Notes under the pieces: generated by a model
Databases searched by the model: none
What the model was told of the DNA's origin: nothing
What the model saw: the letters and a program-made list of their open reading frames with translations, nothing else
Translations under genes and position numbers: made by a program
DNA from: Sclerurus mexicanus
Taxonomy: Eukaryota; Chordata; Aves; Passeriformes; Furnariidae
NCBI GenBank assembly: GCA_013396755.1
Contig: VWZF01002437.1
Coordinates: 682,001 to 746,000, forward strand
Direction: 5' to 3'
Length of the DNA stretch: 64,000 nt
Shown here: positions 42,101-57,100 of the stretch, piece by piece
Numbering within the stretch: position 1 is the first letter of the stretch
Layout of the letters: each line of letters opens with the position of its first letter

Positions 42101-45100
42101 TTAACTGGAGCAATAAACTCAAGTTTCGAAAGCAAATTTTATGGATTAAGCAAATTGAAAGAAAGAAAAATACTGGGAATTGTTAATTTTAAACCCAATT
42201 GCAGTAGTGGCAACACATAAAGCAAGAGGAATGAATTGAGATATTTCAATTGTACTCAGATGCAGGGAGTTAAAGCTGTCCCTATTACTTTATCTCTGGC
42301 TTTATCTCTTTCTGCAATGGATTGAATAAATTTGCAAAGCAAAGGTACTTATCCCCTCTCCTTTTATCTCCTCCCTGTATTTCTGTCTGCTTCAGGCATA
42401 CCCAGGATAGCCAAAGATGCAGGACACTAGAGTTCTCTGTACAAAAGAGAAATAAAGCTTTGCTTCCCACTGTGAAACAAATAATGGGAGCTAAAGAGAA
42501 GGATCAGTTGCTATAGGAACCAGCAACTCTGAAAAGCTGATCAAAAATAGAGTATGGTGTAACCCCGATGGACTTCTGCATCCACCAGCTGTGCCTGGAA
42601 AGCAAGGCCCCAACACCAGAGCCCCAAATCTGGCACCAGGGTCACAAAATGGACCTGGCGGTGTGCCACTGGTGTGTGTGCCAGTGGGAAATGGCATCTG
42701 CATGAGCTGAAGACCCCAACTGGCAACTGATAATGAAAGAACTTCTTTTGCTTACCCAGTCCTACTTCTACATCCTGGCTTCCTGGTTGTAAACTGAGTG
42801 TTTGTACACATCTCTCTAAAAAGGAGAATATTAAAAGCTTCTTGAAATGAAAAGAAAGTTAGATGCACACAGGGAACTAGTAGGAGGCACAATAGGGAGC
42901 AGAAGGGATAAGCAGTTATATAAAAAACACTGAATATATCTAATACTTGATGACTCTACCAACAAATCATTACCCTTGAAGGGTGAATAATGCACCATGG
43001 TAACATTTTAAAAATTGCTTAACCATAAAGGAAGAATCACTGTTCCCTTGTGGGTAAATTAGTCACACAAATGTACCATCCAAACACTGATTTCTGCATA
43101 CCACCTCAAAGCAGCACATCCTGTGCAGCCTTGTCTGGTGTGCTGAACATGCTGCTTCATACAGATGTAGTTCTCTGCTCCGGGTGAGATTACTCAGAAG
43201 GAGTTCAGAAACAAAGACACAAAGAATCTGATCAGTTTATCTTGATCCTAAATGACCTTTCAAAGGCAAGAAAAATTAACTAAATTGATCTTGTTATTGT
43301 GAATCTAGATTATGTGATGATCAACATGAGAAAAGACATGCTCAGATGTTAATTCCTTCATATTCACTTAAGACACATATTTACATAAGGTACTCCATTT
43401 TACAGAAGACCAGTGAATGCTACAGTAATGTTAGGATTAAACAATAAAATCTAAATGATGGGAAGTCTGTGAATTAACAATTAATATGTTAAATTATTTT
43501 AATTCTATTCTTCACTAAATATTTAAGATGAAAATGTTTGAAAGATCCCAAAAGAATTTTACTTGATTTTTCATTTTTTCACTTATTTCTTATCAAATTG
43601 TTCCTGTCATTTCTGTAATACTGTGTTCTTCTCCATCAAACCACAGAAGAAATGGAGAAAGCTAAGAGCATTATTAGTCCAGAACAGGCACCCAAATGAA
43701 AGCAGAGCTACCTTTGAGAGGGTATAACTGGCTCTGGAATAGCAACAGCTTAATTGCTCCCTCCTGGTCCATCCTGTAATCAGAAACTTGGGTTTTATAT
43801 CTTTTGGTTCTACAGGAGTCTTAAAAACAGGCTTACCTAGTGAAAACCAAGCCATGAGGAAAGGAGGAATGCATTGAGACACTGGGAATTATGCATAGTA
43901 TTAACAATACACCAGCATTAAGCTTTCAGTACTTATGGGGAGTTTACTACTATGTATGTAACCTTTAGAAATTGGCTGGATTATGTTGTTTGGCTCTAGA
44001 CCCAAGAATATAAAAAATCATAGCATGTCAAGAAAAATACTAAAATAATTTTTCAAAGTAAAGTCAGTTTAATCTACCATGAGTTTACTGTGCATTCTGA
44101 ATTGTCTAATACAGTGCTTTTGGAGATACTTATATGTACTGTAAAATACATGTTTTTCACTATCTAAATGTTTCTAAATTTTACACATAATTTAGTATGG
44201 CTTTATGTGGCATAAATTCTTGAAAACGCATAAGTCATGGTTTGTTTGTTGGCTGGTTTTTTTTTTTCCTCTATTATACAAAGCTTGTGAAACTACATAA
44301 AGCAAATCTCTCTGGATATTTTTGTATTTGGAATGTTGGTCATAATGATCTTTTATTTTATAGGTACACCGCTAAAACCTGAACTGGACTATAAACTTGG
44401 TAGGATTTTTTCCTCTTTCAAAAAGATGATTACTGTATAGTTTTCAGACTTTGTACAGACCAGATATGAATGTATTATATATGAATCTTTACCTTTCAGA
44501 ATATCAACTGACCAAGGATGGATGGATTATATATGAAGATAAGCAGTACTATTTCAGCAGAGAACATGTCCATATGGAAGAAGCACGGAGAATTTGTCAG
44601 AAGAACTTTGCAGATCTTGTTGTCATTGAGAATGAAAGCAAAAGACATTTTCTATGGAAATATGTAAGCACTGAGCCTACTAATTATAAAGGAATTTTGA
44701 AGCAGAGCAGATGATAAAATAAAGGGAAGAGCCTGACTATTTAGCAAGGCTGGAGTCCTGAGCTGTTGTCCCACATTATTTATTTGTAGAACAATAGATT
44801 TGTTCAGGACCTGTAAAGAAATAACTGTTGCTTTTAATAGGTACAGAAAAGTGGCATGCAAACTCAAAGGTGCAGCAAATTGTAGTTCAGGTTCAGGTTG
44901 TTTATCTCTTCTTATATAAGTAGTATTCAGCACAATGATTATTTCTTGCCTGTCCAGTGGGTTCCTTATTCTTGGATGTTCCACGTATCCCTGTTGCCTG
45001 CTTGAAATCTGGGTCTGAACCTACGTTATTCTTACCTGAGGCTCAAATCCTGGGGAAAAAAAAATAAATAGGAAAAAATATTCACAGGCATGGTCAATTG

Positions 45101-48100
45101 GCTTCCAGGTTTTTCCTTGATGTTAAGGAAGAGTTTAGTGCTTAACTGTAATTATTTTTGTTTCAGAGTTACACAAAACACAAAGGGAAACCATATTTCA
45201 TTGGCTTAGTTGTCAGCTTTGATAAGAAATTCAGGTGAGTAAAGGAAAATTGTAACGTACAGCAAACGATGGTAATTTCATCTTGCTCTTAGGGAGCATT
45301 TGTGCGTGCTTTTGTTTTACAATTTAGTAGCTATTGTGCAACTGATCTCTGGATAGTTTTCAAATGTCTTATATCTGAAGTGTTACACTTTTCTATATTT
45401 AAGCTGAGCAATGTGTTTTTCTTCCAAATTTGGGAGAGCAAAACCAATAGAAGTTCATGGCTAAGACTCATTTCACTTAATGTCTTACACTGAAAGAACT
45501 GACTTGAACACCCAAGCAAACCTGTTTAGGTAGTGAGGAGAAGCAACTAATTTTACTCACCTGATCCATATTAGATATCAGCCTAAGGATGAGATTTACT
45601 CTGACCAGATCTCCAGCAGTTGAGAAAGCCCAGGAGGTTTTGATAAAAGGTATATATAAATGCTTAACCAGATTTATCCCAATGGTTTAACTTATGTGCA
45701 CTGGAAGCAAGAGGTGTGAGCAACATCTCATCCAGCAGCTTTCTGACACTTCTGGTAGAGAACCTGTTTAAAACAATCTCTTTGTAGACTTTCAGGAGGA
45801 CACCTTTCTGTGACGAAAGGGAAGTCCATGGGCTGCTGGTGGGCTTTGAATGTGATAGTACTAAACAGATGAGAAGCAGCAGTAATGCTGGGGCTATGTC
45901 CTCCCTGGGATATGCAGAGTTTTTGCCCTCTGGCCACTGCTGATACCTTGCTTAACACTCTGCCTAAGCAGACCTTGTGACTGACTGCTGGAGATGTCTG
46001 TCTGGCAGCCACTGTCCTCTTGTTTCTTCCAGATGGCTGGATGAGACCCCAGTGAATTATGTTGCTTGGGCTCCAAACGAACCCAATTTTGCGAATAATG
46101 ACGAAAACTGTGTGGTAATGTCAGATTTTGGTGAGTAAAATGGCAACGAGGAATATTTGGGTAAAAACTTAGCATCAAAATTTGAAATGTTTGGCACATA
46201 TTTAAATTTGAGGCTATCCCACAAAGAGGTAGTACAACAGTTTTTCATAACAAACACGCTGAGGTTTGAAACTGTGCCATCACTGTTAGAAGATGAACAC
46301 ACTGCAGAGGGAGGAGGAGTGTATTTAGGTAAATGTGTTTCATTTGTGCTTTATGAATGCTGCCTCGGGCTGACTGCTTTAGTGGTGGTACCAGAGTTTC
46401 TCTGTATTCTGTAATCTGTACAACAATTTTCTGTATTCCATTTCTTTGCAGGTTTTTGGAAAGATGTAAGCTGTGCTGTGAAAAATGCCTTTATCTGTGA
46501 AAGGCATAATGCAACTTACTCAGGATTTGCTCCTACTGTACTTCCACATCTGGGAGGATGTCCTGAAACTTGGCTTTTGTTTAACAATAAGGTGCAGTAA
46601 TAAATCTCAGCCATATTTAACAGATTTGCTATAGGTGAAGAAAATATCCCTTTTATCTCAATATATAAATTCTCTCTTTATATATCCATTTATTAAGTGG
46701 CATTCCAGTTAGCAGTGTAGTAAATTTTCAGATTGGCAAATTTGTATCTAAATCTCAAAAGAAAGTTTTTGAAAAAAGAATGTTTGAAGTCATAATTTTT
46801 GTAAATGTCCGTGTGCCTTTAGCCAGAGTTACTTTTCCAGTTTCTAGAATTTTCTTCCTATTTTAAACATACTGCATGGAAATCCTGGTCCATTTTCCTT
46901 ATCTGCAAATGTAAGCTCCCTTTTCTGAGTAACACTGAGATGAAAAAATTAAAGGTTGCACTTTTCATTTGTAATTGGCTACCACAGAACTCATCTTAAG
47001 CTGAGTAACTAATAGCAATAAATGTCAACTCAAATATAGAAAGCAAGCAAGCAAGCATTGCTTTCTGCTAAGTTAAGCAAAAAACCTGGGCATATGAACC
47101 TAAAAAACCTGCAAAACAATAAAAAACCAACAAATGAAAACCATAAATCAATCCCACAATGCAATTAATATGAAAAGGTTTTATGCAGTCAAAGGGCATA
47201 AGAAGGGAGGAGCCATATCTTCTGTCCCTCTGAACATACACAATCATACAAAACTATTTTACAGTGGTATTCAGGAAAAATCCCCACGGGATACTAGAAT
47301 GCCATACAAAAGGGTACCTCTTCCTGATGCTGTTCCACTCCTGCTGAGTGCTCGCATGAGCTCAGGTCTTTGCACTCCGTCTGTGGTACATAATTGAAAG
47401 AACTTGACCTGAGAGATCATTACCTGCCCCAAATTATGTTTCCAATCAGGAAATGGTTCCAGTCCCTAAAAATTTCTACTTTTCAGTAATGTAACCTGAA
47501 ATTACCTGTGCACCTTGGATGCCTACTTAATTCCTCAAAAGCTTTTGGAGGTTGTCTGCTCTTCTGCAGTAGAAACCCCACAGGTTTGTAAGTGCTGTGC
47601 ACACATCACTGTGATTAGCTAGGTCGCCTTCGTACTGGCTGACAGTGTTCATGTTTAGCAAATCCCCATCAGCTGCTCTTTGCATGCAGGGCCTAGAACT
47701 GAATTAATCCAAATCAATGGTTTTAATACTCTTTGCCACCTGAAATTCTGCCTAATCCTTTACTCTCTCCGCAGTGCTATAAAATATTTGGATCCAGAGA
47801 AGACGAGAGAGTAACTTGGCACTTGGCAAGAAGTACTTGTATAGACTTAGGGGGAAACTTGGCCTCTATACACAACGATCAAGTGCAAGGTATGACATCT
47901 GAGCCATATGGCACTCTGTTTGAAGCCAGCACATTCCACTATCTAATGATGAGGCTGAAATGTCCTCCAGATCTAAATAGTGTAAACTATAAAGGAAAAC
48001 CTGGAGTGGCTTGATCCACAGAGAAGACTGGAGTGAGATATTATGACACTTTCTGACTCTTGGCAAAAGCATCACACGGAAGGAAAAGAATAATCTGTTC

Positions 48101-51100
48101 CCCGTGGACTTGGAAGAGGGGTTGTAATGAAATACAGATATTTAAGTTAGACAGTAAACAAACATCTGTCAGAAATTACATATGTGCAGTTTATGTTACC
48201 TTGAAGTCCTGATTTCTATAATATTTCCAAGAAGCCTAAATAATTTTTGTCTAAAAAAGTTTCCCTTTTTTCTCCCCATGAAATCAAACTGCTTCATTTC
48301 AATTACCCACTGTTATTTTTATCTTTTACCATTAGCTCGTAGTCCAACAATACCGAACTTGACATTTCCAATATTTTAAAGAGATGGTTGGTTGTTGCAT
48401 TTGTACTTTGATTTACATAGAATTTGAAGAAAGTAAACTCCTCAGCTACTTTTTTTTTTTTAAACCTATTTTTTATTAGCCTTCCTCACCTTCCATCTAA
48501 AGGATGTCGCCAGCGGAACATGGATCGGACTGAATGACATTAACACTGAGAGTACATATCTTTGGACAGATGGAAGCGTATTTGACTATTCAAAGTGGGC
48601 ACCACGATTCCCATTTAGAGATGAATTTGTAATGGCTGACTGGAAGTATATAGAGGTAAACAGAAAAAAATCAAAAAATGTGCAACTTAGATAACATCCT
48701 CAAAGTAACCAGCCTATTTCTGTCTCAGCTAAGATCTTATTTTCAACAGCTTAAAGCAAAAAGCAACTTTTGAAGCAATATTTTGAAAATCAAATTTTTA
48801 AAGTTGTACTCAGAGATTAATAGGCCTCTTTAGAGTCCATGCTTATTGTCATTCCTTTCTAGCAATCTAGAACTGCAGAGAAGGAATGTTGTATTATATT
48901 TACTGCTAGAATTAGTTGTTAGAATTATTATATTTTAATGAAATATTCAGTGTTACTAGCTGTGATTTTTTTACTCTGGTTTATTGCTTTTCCTTGTATG
49001 GCATTAATCCAAATGAAATTTCAACAAATTCAGTACAGATTACCATAAACTACATAGTAAAAATAACGTAAATACACTCCCAGGAATTTTAATAAACTGA
49101 CAACAATTCTTGTATTAATATGTCAATGAAAGTACATTTTCCTAATATATATAATACATTTAATTTCCAAGAAGCAATAAATGGCAATAATAGCCAGAAA
49201 ATTAGAAAAGAAAGCTATTAAGTTTTTTTCCTCACACCTATTTCTATTATTTTTCTGGGCATTTTTCAATTGATCAGCAACAATTTTATTATTTTTTTTC
49301 CCTAGACTGACTGTATTGCAATGACGAAAAGATCTGTAGATGAAGCAGGATTATGGGAAAATACTGACTGCAAGCACAATAAAAGCTATATTTGCCAGAT
49401 GGACAGCAGTAAGTTTTATTTTTCACTTTTTTTTTCCTGTTTGTTTGTTGGGTTTTTGTTTGTTTTTTGTTGTTGTTGTTGCAAGACGTTTACGGAACAG
49501 GGCTACTTCCACAGCTCAGGAATCCCAGACACAAAAGTCACTCTAGGATAAGGACTATGGAAAAGGTTTTGCATTACGACCTCTCACCTATCAGCACTAT
49601 CACCAACCAACACTCAGCAAGGCCAACTTTGCCTGCCCTGTAGATATTCACAGTTAAGTCAGTTGCCAGCACAGGGCAAGCAGATGCTTTGAAGACAGGA
49701 TTCACCTGCCTCATCATGAGAAAAATGGCCAAACCAGGTTCCTAGAAGAGCTGTACCTTCAAGATACCTGTTTTGTCTATTGACAGAAAAGTTTAGCCAT
49801 CTGTGCTACAACTATCACAGATACAGGTGTCTGAATCCAGTTATTTTGCAAATACAGTACAGAAAGACAAATCCGTCAGTGACCTCCAACTGAGGGGTGA
49901 AGTGAGGTCAGTTAAACTGGTTAGTTTGCTTCTCGGTCCCTAGCAACACCTTCACAGCATAAGAACAGCAATACTCACAAGGGCAAAAGTTCTAGTTTTA
50001 TTTCGTGTAGCCTCAGGGTGGGAGACACATCCGGAGCACAGCTACACTGCAGAGTCTGCAGGAATAAAAACAGGGAACTGCTGAGCAGCAACTAAAAATA
50101 CAGGAAGAACCCACAGCTGGGCAAGATGTTTCACAGCTCTGTCCCGTGCAAGTGCAGAAAGATGCATGAGGATGACACTAGCAAAAAACAATTGCAGGGT
50201 GTCCTCAACAGTGCTGAACACAAAGACAGTTTTTGTCCTTTTTTCTGTCCCCATCACTAGCTCTAGGCCTTTGTCTTCTACTTCCACACATATAATTTAA
50301 GGTACAGCTGCAGTTTCCCTTTTCACTTCATCTTACATGGGAAGCATGTAGCCGTCAGGTCACAAACTTTGCTTAGAATGAAATTCACCCCTATTTTGAG
50401 ATTGAGGTGATGTGGAGATCCTGTCCTGTGCTTGCGCTGGGGAGGAACTTCACCTGCACTGAGGAAGAGGGATATAGAGAACTCTGAGTGAAGGATCATG
50501 GTGGGATCAGCATTCACATAATTTCATCTGGTCAGTGTGTGCCTATAGATACACACAGATCATTCTCTGACTCTCCCTAGTTCCTGAATACACTACTTAT
50601 AGTATAGTTTAAAATAATTCCAAATTACCATTAAAAGAAGTCTACTGGATTTTAAATAAGAAATGTTTTTACTTGATGCTTGTCCTGCCACTTTATATTC
50701 ATCTCTTACTCAAAAGTAATACTGCTATCCGACAGTGAGTCATTTTCCACTGTTTTCTCCCCTTGCTCTCAAATTTATACCTCTTTCCTACAGACCCTGA
50801 ACTGTTTCATTCCACAAGTGCTCCAGATTCTGATTTCATCCATTATGGTAACACCAGCTATTTAATCATTCCTTCTAAAATGAATTGGGAAGAAGCAAGA
50901 AAAGCCTGCAAGGAGAAATCTTCAGAGCTTGCTAGCATTTTTGATTATTACAGTAATATATTCTTGCTGCTGCAGGCAGTGCAATATGGAGAGCCCTTAT
51001 GGATTGGGCTCAACAGCAATGTGGTAAGATTAATAAATTCATAGTTGGTGCAGTTAAATGCTATGACTGGCATATCAGCAAAAAAAGGGGAGGAGGGAAG

Positions 51101-54100
51101 ACTAAAGATTCAAGATTCAAGAATTCCTGCTCTTGCATATTTCTCTTGTGCTCCTTACAAAGTAACTATTTGCTCAGGTTTTTCATAGTGATAGCTGCAG
51201 TTTACTCCTGAATGTTTTTACTCAAAACTTCACGGGAGCTTAGAGACCTTGTTTGACTGCTAACCCTGACCATTTCCACCTGAGCTATCCACAGGTTGCA
51301 CGTTCCTATGGTCTTGTTGCTCTTCATGGAGACCTGACTCCTCTAGGCTGGTGATTCTATCTGACAACGTTGCCCAACAAGGGGCTGAGACTCCAAGAAG
51401 CATTATTTAGCCTTCAAAATGCTTTCATGGGCTGTTTCAGCATGGGAGGCATACTGCTGTGTCTTATTTTTATATTGCTGAGGCCTGATTCAACCAGCAT
51501 TTTAACAGTACTAGCACAGATGTACAAACTGAGCTGCATATATCACTTTGAAAATGTACTTTTGTAGAACTTCATTTACCTGAAACAGCAGATGAAGAGC
51601 GTAGAAAAATTAATGTCTGTTAAATGTCTGTTTCAATTTTAGAATTACGGCTATTACAGATGGACAGATAAAAGGAAAATTAGTTTTTCTAAGTGGAACT
51701 ACGGAGAACCAAAACAGAAAATAGCCTGTGTCTATCTAGACCTCTCTGGGGCCTGGAAAACAGCATCTTGTAATGAAAAACATCTTCCTGTCTGCAAAAA
51801 ATATGAGGGTAAGCTATGGTGATGACTTTTGGCTTTATGGCAGAAACTTTGATTGAAATACAAATTTCTAAGTACATATTAAGGACTAATAGCCTAAGTA
51901 TGTAATGTCAATACCTTTATTTGGCATGAACAGTGGTTTATTTGGATGGAGCTGTCCGTCACCAGCCAAGATAGTGCCATTTTACTGGAGTGGAGTGATA
52001 GTTGCCGTGGGAGCAGGCAGACAGTTCAGAGAGATTGTGGGAGTATTAAACATTTCACATTGAGTCTAGAATGTAAAATGTTTTGCTGACAGCGATTTTG
52101 TGGGAAGGCCTGTAATAACAAAGTTCACTGAGTATAAAATAATTTTTTTCTCTTCAGCATGTACACATCATTCATACACTGATTATAACTTAATTGCTAT
52201 TAGATTCTAAAAACTGGGTAGAAGAAAACTGGAAGAGCTGTATCTGATGAAAAAGAGTCTATTATTGGTCCAAACAAATGTTTATACTTCTTAGGGATTT
52301 TATGGGTACCACTGAGGAATACTACTCAGTAAAAACCAGAGGCAAACCTCAGGATGGGATTGAACTTTTTCAACTTCTCATTTGTATTAGGGTAACACCT
52401 ACTAGCTCTAGTGACACAGACTTAATGGTAATTCAGAGTTTATTTTGATCTGGTTTCATGTTGGAGTGGTTTGTTGTTTTGTTTTGTTTGTTTGTTTTTA
52501 AATTTCTTTTCCAGGCCATGCTCTGAACCTCATATCTATTAATTTGCAACTTTTGTTTTAAAAACACATGTACTAACTGACAACATTCTTTCTATAATAT
52601 CATTGCTTGCAGAAAAATGAGGGGCTACTACATAAACATTCAGTGAGCCTCAGATTATTCCATGCACTGTCAAATTAAAGAAATTTTATATAACAATTGT
52701 TATCTTGAAGAAAATATTAAAAGGGAAATATCCATAGTAAACTATTGTTTAGATTATATTTCATTTAAAATCAAACTTATTTGAACATCTTGAGGGTTTG
52801 GGAGCTTTCTGGGAGGTTTTTTGTTGTCGTTTTTGCCTTTTTTTTTCCTACTTTTTATTGTTTCTTTTATTTATACAAATGTGTTGGTTATAACAAAATA
52901 AATGAGAAACAAAATCCCTGAACACAGACATATCCTTGAGACAGTCCAAGTCTGATTTAGTTAGTAACACAGAAGAGTCCAGGTTCACACTGAGTCATTC
53001 ACTTGTAGCTGAGAATCTCTGTTCCTCATAGCCACTCTTGACTTAGTCACTGATAATTCTTGCACTGTGTGCCAAGAAATATTTTAAGTACTTTTAAGAA
53101 AAGGTGTTTTTAACACTTGATTTCGTATCTGAAGAACTGCAATCCCTACTGAATGAAAGCATCCATAATATCTCATTTCTTCTAGACATACTTCCTTCTG
53201 ATCCCCCCCAGGATATTGGAAAATGTCCTGAATCTGATTACATATCTTGGATTCCTTTCCGAAGCCACTGTTATTACTTCAATGCCAATGAAATGAGCTG
53301 GGCTCAGTCTGTGACTCAGTGCATTCAATCAGGTAATTATTATTTTTACCTAAAGACAGGATTTCAACCTTGGCATAAAAAACAAGACTTTAAAAAAGTC
53401 TTGAAAAGAAATGCTGCAAAATCTACAAATACTAAAAAAAGAAATAAATCTTATTTATTTTTCATCATTGTATGATTTTCAGTTATGTTGAACTTAAGCT
53501 GATCAGATTTTCTTATTTTTCCAATGTTCTTGTTTCTTGCTATATTTTTTCATTCACAAAATTTCTCCTTTTAGTAAGATTTTAAAATTTATGTAATCAA
53601 AAAAACACCCCCAAAATCAAACACTTTTTTCTGGCCTTCTCCCTTCTTTTCCATATCTTTCCCCATAAAATGGTGGAAGTAAATATCTTAATAACAATCA
53701 CTCATTTTTAACACAGGGTGTGTGATTTGAAACAGCTTGGATGTGCTCTCTGGAAGCCCTTGCTCTATCAGCAAGGCTCCCTGCAGACTGCAGAGCCAGG
53801 GGAGGGCAAACGCTTCCCTTTCCCTCCTCGGAGACATCTGCTCCTGGCCAAGGCCATGAGCTGCACCTTGGCTCTCTTTCACCTATGCTGCTGAGTCATC
53901 ACCTACCTAATCCATGTCTCAGGAGGCCGTGAAAAAGAAAAAGGGACCACTATACTGCCCAAAAGAGACGGATCTTTTGTTTCACATCTTTTTAGATCCT
54001 CTTAGCTCTCTTACTCTACATCCATTTCCAGAAAAACTAATACATCAGTTTGAATGGCTACAGGTTATCCTGTCAAACTGTGAAGAACAAATAAATAATC

Positions 54101-57100
54101 ATCCATAATTCCCATGAAAAATATAATCCAATTACGTGAAAATATAATGCATTTTGCCTAGTGTTTAAAAATCATTCCATTGTTTTCTTAATAGGTGGTA
54201 TGTTGACTTCTGTAGAAGATCCGACTGAATCAAAGTTTTTAGTAGAACACGCAGACCTACACACAAGCAAGACAAGTGGCTTTTGGATAGGAATACATAG
54301 AAATGTAAATGGTAACTATCCTAAGTACTATAAACAAACAGAAATAGACTTTATTAAATGGACAAAAATATAAATAAGATACATTGTTTTTAAGTAACTA
54401 ATTGATGTACAGTAGAAGTTCTGACCTCAGCCCTCCCTGAGGACATCTCCTATTCCATGAGAAAGCCTTTCCCAGTGGGGAACATGTCCCAGCTGGCTCT
54501 CCTCTTCTCGTGGCTGGGGAGGACCCACGTGGGAGCTGTGAGTGTCCATCCAGAGCCCACAGCATTCAGCTTCTCTGTGTCTCTGAATGGAGAAAATAAG
54601 ACTGCTGGCTAAAGAGTGTGGTGCAAAACATACATCGGGAAAAAAAATCTGGTATCAATCCACAAGCAGTCAGAAAGGATTTTATTTTAGATTATTTTCG
54701 GTTCATTTTTTTAGAGTTTATGAACAAAAGTTTTAATTTCAACTAAGCACATTTCAAGCATTACAGTAAAAGTGGCTTGATTTTCACTGATTGCTGCTGA
54801 AATAATGATTTAGAAATTAAAGCAAAAAAGCTCTGATTTAGCTTTTTTCAGTTTGAAACTTTAGTATCCTAGACAAAAATATGAAGCAATATAAATTAAA
54901 ACTAAGCTATGACTGAAAAATCTGCAAATTGTAATTTGGAAAAGTAATTATATTGTTTTTGAGAAGAGAATAAAATCAAATAAAATGCACTAGAAAACAA
55001 CTACAGATGGAATTTTTTAAGAAAGTAGTATTGCTTTATTAGGCTGAATAAAGAAATATTACATTAATATTCACTAAGATGAAGACCTTTCATGTGGACC
55101 TAACATTTGATACTAACATTTGCAACATTAGGGCAGCTGCTTTGGCAAGACAACAGCGCCTTAGACTTCGTCAACTGGGGTGAAGGACAGCCCTTGGAGG
55201 ACCAGCTTGATTACTGTGTGGAGCTGTCTGTGTCCACCGGCTACTGGAGTGTTCTTCCTTGCTCCTCCCAAAAGGGCTTTATTTGTAAGAAACCAAAGAG
55301 TAAGTTTAATTCTTTAATATTTGCTCTTGATATTTATGGTTTTATTTCAGTAGTAATAGCACAATAAGGTCATTACAAAAGACTGACAGAAAACATTGTA
55401 TTTATAGTCCTGCTTATCACCTGTTTCAGTGTTCAGACAAAAATAATATGAACATATTGAGTTATCCTTTTTTTGTTTGCCTTGTTCATGATTTCTTGCT
55501 TCATAACCTCAGATTTTCTTGCATTCTGTGACAAATATTCAATTAATAACTAAAAATTATCAATATTTTCTGGAAAAAAAAATTGAAACTCCTTTGTAGT
55601 TTTGTTCCCCTCCTACATAAATACATTTTTTTCCTACTAATGTTCCTATTCTCTTTCTATGGAACAAGGGTTGCATCAATAATTTGCTATTCTTCCTCTT
55701 GCTGTACTCTGATACATGCTGTTCCAGTAAGAGATGGATGAAGCAATTCTATTTAAATAATAGCAGAGCGGAAGCGTGATCCAGAGAGCATATAGTGACC
55801 TTTGAAATGAGTAGAAGTGTTTTGGTTAGCTTTTTTTTTTTTTTTAATATTGTGTTTCTGGGTAACTGAGCACCATCTGCTTTGGTCAGGAAGTAGAAAT
55901 ATCAGACTATTGTGAGCCAAGAAGCCATGTGGTATTTTGGAGTTTAACTGTTAATTCTGCAAAAAAGTCTGATTTCCTGTCCTGTTTCACAACCCTGAGG
56001 TTCAGGATGTTTCTGAGCTTCAATCCTTTCCCCTCCAAAGCAAAGCTGCAGCTGGCATAGGAAGCAGAAGTCACAGCAGTGTCCACTGGTGTTCGGGGCA
56101 TGTTCTGGAAAGGAAAATTCTGCTTTTAGGACAACTCTTAGTTTTCTTTGAGTAGCCAGGGAATGGACACTACTGAACACTAATTCTTTGTTACTGGATG
56201 TGTCTGAATGCAAAAATTCATGAGCAACACACACTTTAGTCAATGGGTTTCACTGTGAGCGGCCCCGACACGCAAACCAAAGTACAAAGGGTATTCCCTG
56301 ACAGCAGGTTCTCCAGCAGAACGGTGTTTCAGCACAACCAAATATTTATTCCATGACAGCCAGATCTGCGTCCTTTCACTGGACAACAGCTGCTTTTCCT
56401 TTGTGCGCCCAAACACAGCAGAGCTCAATGCATTGCTGTGCTCCTGCCGCAGCAGCGCAGCTCCTGCTGCATCCCACTCTCCCCGGGGTCCCACTGCCCA
56501 CGGGGAAGATCCACCCTTGGTGGCCTCCACCCAATTCCCACCAGGGCGCCGGGAAAACCCTTGCAGATGGCGCCCTCTGTGCACAGCTGGGCAAAGCTGC
56601 ACAAGAAAGCTTGAGTTTACACATGAAATTAGAGATGCAAATGAATTATGGTAAATTAAGACCTGCTGGGTCCCAAAGCAATTGTGTGTGGTACGGGAAA
56701 ACTCAAATATCCTCAGCAGTTGATCAGGTTTTTCCCAGTCTCCATAGGAATCAGACCTGGTGAAATGGGCAACGTTTATTTTTTAAGGGAGAAGAGTCCA
56801 TCTAAATCATCTAAACCAGAAATTACCAGTGCTTTGAGACTTTTTTCTTATTAAAAAAAGAAGCAAGAAGGGGGCTTTACTCTGCAAAACAATGCAGTGT
56901 TATTACAGGGAATATCAGATTAAAAATCTGTCACACCTTCTCATCTCTGTTAATCTAGCAGATGTGTTTCCAGGAGAAATGATGATGTGCAGGTTACCAG
57001 ACTTCTTGCTAACATGAAACTGTCAGGAAAAAAAAGTGACCTTTTTGGATTTTGACTAAACACTCGTCTTTATCTTTGACAGCTATTCCTAAAACTGTTG

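Noticed and set aside
56240..56763. Open frames of 80-136 codons on both strands in the GC-rich island as genes.
   Set aside because: Simultaneous open frames on both strands are explained by GC-rich composition; no domain or splice evidence.
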